64,000 nt of DNA from JAITVM01 sp031551135. Its GTDB lineage: Bacteria > Bacillota > Clostridia > Lachnospirales > JAITVM01. Of the stretch, positions 42,062-50,131 are shown piece by piece. A program made the translations under genes and the position numbers. The stretch covers positions 31,687 through 95,686 of the forward strand of contig JAVBOA010000017.1 in the NCBI GenBank assembly GCA_031551135.1, read 5' to 3'. Under the pieces are notes generated by a model. The model made no database searches. It had not been told where the DNA came from and saw only the letters and a program-made list of their open reading frames with translations. Numbering within the stretch: position 1 is the first letter of the stretch; each line of letters starts with the position of its first letter.

Positions 42062-43510
42062 ATGAGTTTAAGAAAGATTACTCCGGTAAATGGCTTTGAT
42101 ACTAATGATTCGGAGAATGCCGTGCAAAATAATTATGCTTGGAGTATGGCAGAATTAGACGGGTATTTGTATGTAGGAACAGGGAGAAATGTTCCTTACA
42201 GAGGGTTTATTGTTTTAGGCTTCGAGCCTACAAAATCTTTTACACCGGAAAATCCTTCGCAGGCTGCCGAAATTTGGAGATATCCGACAAATAGGAGAAA
42301 TCCGAGGTGGGAACGGGTATTTAAAATGCCGGAAGAATTTGGGACATGTTTGTTTAGAGATATGGTGCTTTACAAAGACATAAACAGAGAAAGAGCGCTG
42401 TACGGCGGATCTTATTACAGAAACGGACAGGGATATTTGCTGAAGTCTACAGACGGGACAAATTGGGAATCGATTGAGTTTCCTTTAGAAGAAGGATTAT
42501 TTATCAGACCAATGATAGTTTTTAGAGGAAAGTTATATGCAGCCTCTTGTCATCCTATCGAAACGGCGCTAGAGTGTTTTCTGCATGTTTCGGATAATCC
42601 GGAAAACGGTTGGGATAGAGTCGATACAGGTCCTATTGAGGGCGAAATTTTCTCGATGGAAAAATTCAACGGATATTTGTATATCGGCGCACAGACTCCT
42701 AACGGCTTCACAATTTGGAAATCCAGAAATCCGGAAAGCGGAAACTGGGAATTAATTGTTGACAGGGGTGCCGGCGACGCACTGAATGAAATTCCGATGA
42801 TTATGGAAGTTTTCAATAATTATTTGTATGTCGGAAGCGGTATAAACGGAGCTATTTACAGTACTAATCCGGAAAACAGATGGGTAATTCCAAAAGGCTT
42901 CGACTTGATAAGGATTTCGGAGGACGACGAATGGGAAGTTATAGTCGGCAGAGAAGCGATTGCGCCGACAAATCCGCTGACCGGCGAAAGAAATATCGGG
43001 CTTTATGAATCGGGATTCGGGAATCTGTTTAATCCGTATTGCTGGTCTATGAAAAAATACAACGGCAGACTTTATTTGGGTACTTGGGATTCGGCAATTT
43101 TCTACAGAATTGCTTTGAACGACTTATTGGAAGAGGGCAGAATTTTAGAATTCTTGGCTCAATTATTTGCAAAAGTTTTGAGAGAAATAGATTTCAGCAT
43201 GTTATCACGATACGATTTTTCAAGATGGCTCACGCACTTAATAAGGTCTTTGAGAAATTATCCTAATAGCTTTGGTTTTGATTTATGGGTATCGGAAGAC
43301 GGAAGACGCTTCAGACCAATATCTTTGGATGGACTTGGAAATGAAGAAAATTATGGCTTGAGAAATTTATTTGTCTCGGAAAACAACAGGCTTTATATCG
43401 GAACGGCAAACCCTACTCAAGGCTGTGAAGTTTGGGTAAAATCTACAAGATGTTCCGAATTTGAAGAATCGGAAGAAACAATGGAAGATGAAAATTCTGA
43501 TGAAGAATAA
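42062..43510 (+). CDS. Beta-propeller repeat protein of unknown function
   Basis: A 482-residue soluble protein with no signal peptide. It carries at least six copies of a blade motif of the type ELDGYLYVGT, FRGKLYAAS, FNGYLYIGAQ, FNNYLYVGSG, YNGRLYLGTW and ENNRLYIGTA, each in a W/E-rich blade, which predicts a six- or seven-bladed propeller. The acidic tail is EESEETMEDENSDEE. ATG 42062 follows GGAAAG. No catalytic residues are recognised. Flanked by a repeat upstream and a terminator downstream. Confidence 0.75.
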   Translation: MSLRKITPVNGFDTNDSENAVQNNYAWSMAELDGYLYVGTGRNVPYRGFIVLGFEPTKSFTPENPSQAAEIWRYPTNRRNPRWERVFKMPEEFGTCLFRDMVLYKDINRERALYGGSYYRNGQGYLLKSTDGTNWESIEFPLEEGLFIRPMIVFRGKLYAASCHPIETALECFLHVSDNPENGWDRVDTGPIEGEIFSMEKFNGYLYIGAQTPNGFTIWKSRNPESGNWELIVDRGAGDALNEIPMIMEVFNNYLYVGSGINGAIYSTNPENRWVIPKGFDLIRISEDDEWEVIVGREAIAPTNPLTGERNIGLYESGFGNLFNPYCWSMKKYNGRLYLGTWDSAIFYRIALNDLLEEGRILEFLAQLFAKVLREIDFSMLSRYDFSRWLTHLIRSLRNYPNSFGFDLWVSEDGRRFRPISLDGLGNEENYGLRNLFVSENNRLYIGTANPTQGCEVWVKSTRCSEFEESEETMEDENSDEE

Positions 43511-43546
43511 TTAATCCATTATTAGGAAATAAAGTATTTAATTCTA

Positions 43547-43574
43547 TAAAAGGGTCGCTTATGCGGCCTTTTAT
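43547..43574 (+). terminator. Terminator after the propeller gene
   Basis: AAAAGGGTCGC and GCGGCCTTTT pair around a short TTAT loop, with a T-rich tail. Confidence 0.75.
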
Positions 43575-43657
43575 ATTTCAAACCAGAAGGATTTTTGTTG
43601 CATTTATACAAAATCAAGTTATTATATTTAACAATTTTGACGTTTTTTTAAAATCTA

Positions 43658-43686
43658 TTGACAATTAGTGTTTGTGATTCTATAAT
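43658..43686 (+). promoter_or_regulatory. Promoter of the purine riboswitch/pbuG unit
   Basis: TTGACA at 43658-43663, exactly 17 bp, then TATAAT at 43681-43686: a consensus sigma-A promoter, with the riboswitch starting about 14 bp after the -10 box. Confidence 0.85.
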
Positions 43687-43699
43687 AAGCGTATATTTT

Positions 43700-43764
43700 A
43701 CTTGTATATGTCTATAATATGGTTAGACGTATCTACCAACTACCTTAAACAGTTGCCTATGAGT
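43700..43764 (+). ncRNA. Purine riboswitch (guanine/hypoxanthine type)
   Basis: P1 ACTTGTA with TATGAGT (two wobble pairs). P2 TCTA/TAGA with loop TAATATGGT. Junction ATCTACC. P3 CAACT/AGTTG with loop ACCTTAAAC, then GCCTATG. The L2 and L3 loop sequences are those that kiss in purine riboswitches. The discriminator position in GCCTATG is C rather than U, which predicts guanine or hypoxanthine rather than adenine. Downstream (43765-43815) TAATTTTC/GAAAATTA and a seven-T run form a possible terminator for an OFF switch. The next gene is a purine permease. Confidence 0.9.
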
Positions 43765-43939
43765 AATTTTCTTCTATATGTGGGGAAAATTATTATAGAC
43801 AGCTTTTTTTATTGTATATTTTCTCAAATTAATATATTTTATAAAATATAATTTTTCGGTTTATTGCCAGAAGAAGACATTATAAGCAAAGCCAACCGAA
43901 AATTAGATTAATAATAATTATTTTACAGGAGGGTTAAAC

Positions 43940-45340
43940 ATGGATTCTAAATCAAAGCAGAACGACACAAATGCAGTAAAAGAATTTTTTACCAAATTTT
44001 TCAAACTAAAACAAAATAACACAACGGTTTCAACAGAGGTGCTTGCCGGTTTTACTACGTTTATGACAATGGCGTACATATTGGCGGTAAACCCCAATTT
44101 CCTAAGTGCAGCGGGAATGGACAGGGGCGCAGTTTTCACGGCAACAGCTTTAGCATCAACTATTGCATGTCTTGCAATGGCACTTTTGGCAAATTACCCC
44201 TTTGCGCTCGCTCCCGGTATGGGCCTGAATGCGTATTTCGCATTTACGATAGCGCCGAAATACGGATGGGAATTGGCTTTATTGGCGGTTTTTGCAGAAG
44301 GTATTATCTTTATTCTTTTATCGTTTGTTAATGTACGTGAGGCAATTTTTAACTCTATACCAAGGGTTTTGAAAAACGCAGTGAGCGTAGGTATTGGACT
44401 ATTTATCGCATTTATCGGTTTAAAAAATGCAGGAATCGTAGTATCAAATCCGGATACCTCCGTGGGTATCGGTCATTTAACCAGTTTGACGGTCGTGCTT
44501 GCGGTAATCGGTGTAATTATTACAGCAGTCTTGCAGATTAAGAAAGTAAAAGGCGCATTGTTTTTTGGAATTTTAGCTACATATGGGCTTGGCTTAATAT
44601 GCCAAATGGCCGGTTTATACGTACCTAATCCGGAAGCCGGAATGTACAGCTTGTATCCTATGGTTGGTGATAAAGTTTCAGCTATATCTTTGCCGCCTTC
44701 AATCGGAGAATTCAATATTATGACAGCGTTTGCAAGTGACGCTTTCGCTAAAGTCAATATCTTTGACTTTGCAGTAATCGTTTTCTCTTTCTTGTTCGTT
44801 GATATTTTTGATACAATCGGAACTTTGATCGGAGTATCTACAAAAGCTGGATTTTTGGACAAAGACGGCAAACTTCCTAAACTTAAAGAAGCTCTTTTGG
44901 CGGATGCGGTTGGAACAACAATAGGCGCGGCAATAGGTACTTCGACCGTTACAACTTTTGTTGAAAGTGCGTCAGGCGTTGCAGAAGGCGGACGTACCGG
45001 CTTGACATCAACAGTTGTTGGGGGATTATTTTTACTCTCTCTTATTTTTTCACCGATATTCTCGGCAATTCCGGGATTCGCAACAGCTCCGGCGCTTATC
45101 GTTGTAGGATTTTTTATGCTCGATTCTATTACTAAAATTGATTTCACTGACTTTACAGAGGGTTTTCCGGCATTTTTAACAATAATAATGATGCCTTTGG
45201 CATATAGTATTGCGGAAGGTCTTGTTTTTGGATTTTTATCCTTTGTTATTTTGAAAACTTTATCCGGAAAAGCTAAAGAAGTTAATATTGTAATGTGGAT
45301 TATAGCGGCACTGTTTTTAATTAAAATTATATTGACCTAA
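43940..45340 (+). CDS. pbuG: Guanine/hypoxanthine permease (AzgA/PbuG type)
   Basis: A 466-residue membrane protein of the NCS2 AzgA subfamily, with about 12 to 14 membrane segments. Family motifs: GFTTFMTMAYILAVNPNFLS, GMGLNAYFAF, FLFVDIFDTIGTLIGVS, and ESASGVAEGGRTGLTS. It imports guanine, hypoxanthine or adenine with protons. ACAGGAGG precedes the ATG. The upstream riboswitch should shut it off when purines are plentiful. Confidence 0.95.
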   Translation: MDSKSKQNDTNAVKEFFTKFFKLKQNNTTVSTEVLAGFTTFMTMAYILAVNPNFLSAAGMDRGAVFTATALASTIACLAMALLANYPFALAPGMGLNAYFAFTIAPKYGWELALLAVFAEGIIFILLSFVNVREAIFNSIPRVLKNAVSVGIGLFIAFIGLKNAGIVVSNPDTSVGIGHLTSLTVVLAVIGVIITAVLQIKKVKGALFFGILATYGLGLICQMAGLYVPNPEAGMYSLYPMVGDKVSAISLPPSIGEFNIMTAFASDAFAKVNIFDFAVIVFSFLFVDIFDTIGTLIGVSTKAGFLDKDGKLPKLKEALLADAVGTTIGAAIGTSTVTTFVESASGVAEGGRTGLTSTVVGGLFLLSLIFSPIFSAIPGFATAPALIVVGFFMLDSITKIDFTDFTEGFPAFLTIIMMPLAYSIAEGLVFGFLSFVILKTLSGKAKEVNIVMWIIAALFLIKIILT

Positions 45341-45364
45341 TACATTAAAAATTTTTTGAAAACC

Positions 45365-45408
45365 TGTAGCAATTCTGATATAAATTTTTTTTAGTCAGGA
45401 TTGCTACA
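45365..45408 (+). other. RNA hairpin after pbuG
   Basis: TGTAGCAAT-T-CTGA pairs with TCAG-G-ATTGCTACA (13 pairs, one mismatch), with a T-run in its loop. It could be an intergenic processing or partial terminator element between pbuG and ade. Confidence 0.5.
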
Positions 45409-45436
45409 ATTTTATCAAATTCGGAAAGGGAAAATT

Positions 45437-47146
45437 ATGCTCGAAAAAAGAATTCGTATTGCAAAAGGGGAAATAAAAGCAAGTTTGGTTTTGAAAAACT
45501 GCCAGATTTTGAATGTTTTCACAGAAGAAATTATCAAGGCGGATATTGCGATTGAGGACGGAATAATTGCGGCAATCGGAGAATACGACGGAATTGAAGA
45601 AGTTGATATAAATAATAATTTTGTTTCGCCGGGGCTTATCGATTCGCATATTCATTTGGAATCAACAATGGCAACACCGTTTGAGCTTTCGAAAATTTCG
45701 GTTCCGCGCGGAACGACGACTGTAATTTGTGACCCGCACGAAATCGCTAATGTATGCGGTTTGGACGGAATAAATTACATCTTGAAAGCAAGCGAAAATG
45801 CACCGATGAATGTTTTTGTAATGCTTCCTTCCTGCGTACCGGCGACACCGTTTGAAAATTCGGGTGCGGTTCTCGGCGTGGAGGAATTAAAAAAATTAAT
45901 CGATAATGAGCAAGTTTTGGGACTCGGCGAATTAATGGATTACGTTGGCGTTATAAATGCAGACAAAAATATTTTAGATAAAATAAAAATTGCGGAAAAC
46001 AAAAATAAAGACGGACATTGCCCGAATGTAAGCGGAAAAGAATTAAATGCGTATATCGCCGCCGGTATTACGACCGACCACGAATGTTCCACAGAAAAAG
46101 AAATGCTCGAAAGATTAAGGCTCGGAATGTATGTTCAAATTCGTGAAGGCTCGGCGGCGAAAAATTTGGCGGCATTGATAAAAAGCGTGACTAGGCAGAA
46201 TTTAAGCAGGATTGTATTTTGTACCGACGATAGGCATCCCGAAGAAATTTTCGAATACGGGCATATTGACAATAATGTGCGCACGGCGATTAAACACGGA
46301 ATCGAACCTCTTATGGCGATAAAAATGGCGACGATAAATGCGGCGCAATGTTACGGCTTGAAAAATATCGGAGCAGTTGCGCCGAATTATAAGGCTGATA
46401 TTTTAATAATCGATAATTTAGAAAATTTTAAAATAAAAGAAGTTTATAAAGACGGCAAAAAAGTTTCGGAAGGCTCAACGCCGCTTTTTGAAAATAAAAA
46501 TCCGTACACGGATGAAAAAGTTTTAAATACCGTAAGATTTGGAAAAATCGAAGAAAAAGATATTCAAATAAAAATGAGCTCTAAGCTTGCGTATACAATT
46601 GAAATTCTTCCGCATAATCTCGTAACAAAAAAATCGCTTTGCAATGCGGAAATTGAAAACGGATATTTTAAATTTACGGAAAACAGCGATATTTTAAAAA
46701 TTGCTGTTATCGAAAGGCATAAAAATACCGGAAATATCGGTATCGCTTTAATAAAAGGCTTTGGGCTTAAAAACGGCGCGATTGCGTCGACGATAGCGCA
46801 TGATTCGCATAATTTGATTGTTGTCGGCGATAACGACAGAGATATTCTTTTGGCCATAGAACAGCTCAGAAATACAGGCGGAATCACAGTTTGTATAAAC
46901 GGCGAGGTAAAAGAAACGCTTCCTCTGCCGATAGGAGGAATTATTTCGGATAAACCTATCGAATATATAAAACAAAAATTGGACAGCATGAAAGAAATCG
47001 CATATCAAAACGGTGTTTCAAAAGAAACCGACCCTTTTATGACTTTATCTTTTATGGCATTGCCGGTTATTCCGTCTTTGAAAATTACGGATAAGGGACT
47101 TTTCGATGTGGATAATTTTGAATTTGTGGATTTATGTATAGAATGA
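45437..47146 (+). CDS. ade: Adenine deaminase
   Basis: A 569-residue amidohydrolase that converts adenine to hypoxanthine and ammonia. Metal-binding LIDSHIHLESTM and CDPHEIANVCG, DHECSTEKEML, FCTDDRHPEEIFEYGHIDN. The C-terminal half has IASTIAHDSHNLIVVGDND and LPLPIGGIISD. ATG 45437 (MLEKRI) is chosen with GGAAAGG upstream. It feeds hypoxanthine to the oxidation genes that follow. Confidence 0.95.
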   Translation: MLEKRIRIAKGEIKASLVLKNCQILNVFTEEIIKADIAIEDGIIAAIGEYDGIEEVDINNNFVSPGLIDSHIHLESTMATPFELSKISVPRGTTTVICDPHEIANVCGLDGINYILKASENAPMNVFVMLPSCVPATPFENSGAVLGVEELKKLIDNEQVLGLGELMDYVGVINADKNILDKIKIAENKNKDGHCPNVSGKELNAYIAAGITTDHECSTEKEMLERLRLGMYVQIREGSAAKNLAALIKSVTRQNLSRIVFCTDDRHPEEIFEYGHIDNNVRTAIKHGIEPLMAIKMATINAAQCYGLKNIGAVAPNYKADILIIDNLENFKIKEVYKDGKKVSEGSTPLFENKNPYTDEKVLNTVRFGKIEEKDIQIKMSSKLAYTIEILPHNLVTKKSLCNAEIENGYFKFTENSDILKIAVIERHKNTGNIGIALIKGFGLKNGAIASTIAHDSHNLIVVGDNDRDILLAIEQLRNTGGITVCINGEVKETLPLPIGGIISDKPIEYIKQKLDSMKEIAYQNGVSKETDPFMTLSFMALPVIPSLKITDKGLFDVDNFEFVDLCIE

Positions 47147-47184
47147 TAGAATTAAAATTCTATTGAAAAGAAAGGAAATAATTA

Positions 47185-48891
47185 ATGCCTAAAATAAAGA
47201 TTAATAATTTGGAAATTATGGCGGAGGACGGCTCGAGCGTTTTGCAGGCGGCCAGAAACGCCGGAATCATAATTCCGACTTTATGTTATTTAAAGGATAT
47301 ACACGAAGAAGGAGTTTGCAGAACTTGTTTGGTAGAGATTGACGGCGAGCCGGTTTTGAAAACTGCATGCAACACAAAAGTCACAGAAGATATGACAATA
47401 AAAACCGAATCCGAAAATATAAGTTTCGCAAGAAAAGAAATACTCAAAACTAAGCTTTTGAATCATGATAAAAACTGCGTTGACTGCGAAAGAAGCAGAA
47501 CTTGCTATTTGACAAAATTATGTGAAGCGTTTGATGTACTGGATGCCGAAACTCTCGAAAAAGAAAATTTTCAGGCAGTTGATAATTTTTCCGTGAGTGT
47601 AGTTCGAGACCTGAATAAATGTATTGCTTGCGGAAGATGCGTGAATGTCTGTAAATATGTACAGGCATCAAATATTCTTTATAAAAATGAAGAAAAAAAC
47701 CGTGTTTATTGCAACGGCGATATAGCTTTAGCGGAAACAAATTGCGTGAATTGCGGTCAATGTATTGTGAATTGCCCGACAGCGGCACTATCTGAAAAAG
47801 ACGATACGGAAAAAGTTTGGAAAGCTCTTTTGGATAAAAATAAAACAGTGATTGTTCAAACCGCGCCGTCGATAAGGGTTGCGCTCGGCGAAGAATTTAA
47901 TTTGCCAACCGGTAAAAATGTTCAGGGAAAAATGATTACAGCTTTGAAAAAATTGGGATTCGATAAGATTTTTGATACCAATACCGGCGCTGATTTCACG
48001 ATTGTTGAAGAAGCTTCGGAATTTGTAGAGCGTTTTAAATCCAAAAAAAATCTCCCGATAATTACTTCATGTTCTCCGGCTTGGGTAAAATTTTGTGAGC
48101 ATAATTTCCCGCATTTATTGAATAATTTATCGACCTGCAAGTCTCCGCATACAATGTTTGGCGCGGTGATTAAATCTTATTATGCTGAAAAAATGAAAAT
48201 TAATCCAAGCGATATTATCGTTGTTTCGATAATGCCTTGTACGGCGAAAAAATTCGAAGCGCAAAGGGCGGAAATGAAAGGCACGGATTTTGCGGATGTT
48301 GATATCGTTATAACAACAAGGGAATTGGCGAAAATGATTCGAGGAATCGGACTTGATTTCGAAAGCCTAGAGGAAAGTGTTTTTGATGACCCAATGGGCG
48401 AAGCTTCTGGAGCCGGCGCAATTTTCGGCGTTACAGGCGGAGTTATGGAAGCGGCTTTGAGGTCGGCTTCCGAATATATAACAGGAAAATCTTTTGAAAA
48501 ATTAGAATTTGAAGAAGTGCGTTCGCTTAAAGGAATCAAAGAAGCCACAATAAATATCGCCGGTGAAAATATCAAAGTTGCGGTTGCTTCCGGACTTTCA
48601 AATGCAAAAAATTTACTTGAGCATTATGAAGATTATCATATGATTGAAATTATGGGATGTCCCGGCGGCTGCGTGAATGGCGGCGGACAGCCGATTGTCT
48701 CGAATGATGAAAAGAATTTCGGTGCGTATATTCAAAAGCGTGCGGATTCATTATATGAGGCGGACGAAAAACTGAGTATCCGAAAATCTCATGAAAATCC
48801 AATTTTGATAAAGATTTACGACGAATATTTAGGAAAACCAAACAGCGAAAAAGCGCATAAACTTTTGCACACCCATTATCACGAAAGGTAG
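47185..48891 (+). CDS. hydA: [FeFe] hydrogenase, monomeric type, with an unusual L1 motif
   Basis: A 568-residue enzyme. N-terminal [2Fe-2S] (Cys34, 45, 48, 62), His-Cys3 [4Fe-4S] (His94, Cys98, 101, 107), two [4Fe-4S] sites (146-156 and 187-197), then the H-cluster domain and a C-terminal small-subunit-like tail. L2 MPCTAKKFE and L3 GCPGGCVNGGG are canonical. L1 reads TSCSPAW (residues 294-300) where TSCCPxW is usual, so one of two adjacent cysteines is Ser. AAAGGAAAT precedes the ATG. It lies between ade and the xanthine-dehydrogenase genes, which suggests hydrogen release during purine oxidation. Confidence 0.93.
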   Translation: MPKIKINNLEIMAEDGSSVLQAARNAGIIIPTLCYLKDIHEEGVCRTCLVEIDGEPVLKTACNTKVTEDMTIKTESENISFARKEILKTKLLNHDKNCVDCERSRTCYLTKLCEAFDVLDAETLEKENFQAVDNFSVSVVRDLNKCIACGRCVNVCKYVQASNILYKNEEKNRVYCNGDIALAETNCVNCGQCIVNCPTAALSEKDDTEKVWKALLDKNKTVIVQTAPSIRVALGEEFNLPTGKNVQGKMITALKKLGFDKIFDTNTGADFTIVEEASEFVERFKSKKNLPIITSCSPAWVKFCEHNFPHLLNNLSTCKSPHTMFGAVIKSYYAEKMKINPSDIIVVSIMPCTAKKFEAQRAEMKGTDFADVDIVITTRELAKMIRGIGLDFESLEESVFDDPMGEASGAGAIFGVTGGVMEAALRSASEYITGKSFEKLEFEEVRSLKGIKEATINIAGENIKVAVASGLSNAKNLLEHYEDYHMIEIMGCPGGCVNGGGQPIVSNDEKNFGAYIQKRADSLYEADEKLSIRKSHENPILIKIYDEYLGKPNSEKAHKLLHTHYHER

Positions 48892-48906
48892 AACGGAGGG
48901 ATTAAG

Positions 48907-49692
48907 ATGTTGACAATCGATAATTACATAAAGCCTGAAAATTTAACCGAGGCTTTTTTATATCTTAAAAGAAACCGTTCAAATTCCATTTTGGGCGGAG
49001 GCTGTTATTTAAGGCTTGGCAATCGAAATATCACTAATGCGATAGAACTTAGCCATCTTGGGCTTGATTATATAAAAGAAAGTGCCGGCGAAATCGAAAT
49101 CGGCGCAATGACGACGCTTAGAGAAATCGAAAAATCAGAAATTCTGAATTCGTACTTCAATGGAGTTTTGGCGCGTTCGGTTGAGCATATCGTCGGAACT
49201 CAAATCAGAAATTCTATTACTATCGGCGGCGCAGTTTTTTCGAAGCATGGTTTTTCGGATATATTAACTGCTTTGCTGGCACTCGATGCGAAAATTCATT
49301 TTGTCGGTGCAGGTGTTTTAAGCCTTTCCGAATATACAAAGCGCAAGCCTTTTAAAGATATTATTGAAAAAATTACAATAGAAAAATCGGATTTAAAGGC
49401 AGGATTTACATCTTTTAGAAAAACCGAAGGCGATTATCCAATTTTAAATGCCGCAGTTTCAAACAAAGACGGCAAAATTTTGATTTCGGTCGGAGCGGCA
49501 CCGTCACGTGCAAAAATTGCAATCGAAGCTTCCTGTTTAGCTTCGGAAAAAGCGGACATAAACGAAATTTTAAATTCGATACAAAAAGATATTATTTTCG
49601 GTACAAATCTATACGCCTCTAAAGAGTATCGTGAAAAATTATCCCGAGTTTTAGTAAAGAGGCTTTTAACGGAGGTCGGCTATGATTTTTAA
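48907..49692 (+). CDS. xdhB: Xanthine-dehydrogenase-type FAD subunit
   Basis: A 261-residue FAD-binding subunit of the molybdenum hydroxylase family (CoxM/XdhB-like). FAD loop SNSILGGGCYLRLGNR, TQIRNSITIGGAVF, and SVGAAPSRAKIA. AACGGAGGG precedes the ATG, 15 bp after hydA. It overlaps the iron-sulfur subunit by 11 bp and passes electrons from the Fe-S clusters to NAD or ferredoxin. Confidence 0.9.
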   Translation: MLTIDNYIKPENLTEAFLYLKRNRSNSILGGGCYLRLGNRNITNAIELSHLGLDYIKESAGEIEIGAMTTLREIEKSEILNSYFNGVLARSVEHIVGTQIRNSITIGGAVFSKHGFSDILTALLALDAKIHFVGAGVLSLSEYTKRKPFKDIIEKITIEKSDLKAGFTSFRKTEGDYPILNAAVSNKDGKILISVGAAPSRAKIAIEASCLASEKADINEILNSIQKDIIFGTNLYASKEYREKLSRVLVKRLLTEVGYDF

Positions 49693-50131
49693 TGTAAATG
49701 GCAGAAATTATGATTTTGAAGTGAATAACGGCGATTTCCTTGTTGATGTTCTGCGAAACAACGGCTTTACAAGCGTAAAGAAAGGCTGTGATACAACGAA
49801 TTGCGGTCTTTGTACAATTTTAATCGACGATAAACCTGTTTTATCTTGTTCTGTGCTTGCCGTTCGTGTAAACGGAAAAATCACAACTTTGGAAGGTTTG
49901 CAGGAAAAAGCAGAAAAATTCGGCGCATTTTTGGCAGAGCAGGGCGCAGACCAATGCGGATATTGTTCACCGGGCTTTATTATGAATGTTTTGGCTCTCG
50001 AAAGCGAATACGACGAGATTCCGACGGATGACGAAATAATAAAATACCTCAGCGGAAATTTATGCAGATGTACAGGTTATCAAGGCCAGCTCCGCGCGAT
50101 AAAGAATTATTTGAAGGCGGTGAAATCATGA
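49682..50131 (+). CDS. xdhC: Xanthine-dehydrogenase-type [2Fe-2S] subunit
   Basis: A 149-residue CoxS/XdhC-type protein with two [2Fe-2S] domains: plant-ferredoxin type GCDTTNCGLCTILIDDK...SC and helical type QCGYCSPGFIMN...CRCTGY. The start overlaps the FAD subunit; the end overlaps the large subunit ATG. Confidence 0.92.
   Translation: MIFNVNGRNYDFEVNNGDFLVDVLRNNGFTSVKKGCDTTNCGLCTILIDDKPVLSCSVLAVRVNGKITTLEGLQEKAEKFGAFLAEQGADQCGYCSPGFIMNVLALESEYDEIPTDDEIIKYLSGNLCRCTGYQGQLRAIKNYLKAVKS

Noticed and set aside
44473..45147. 224-codon minus-strand frame across pbuG
   Set aside because: Ser/Pro/Ala-rich shadow of a membrane protein gene, with no family match.
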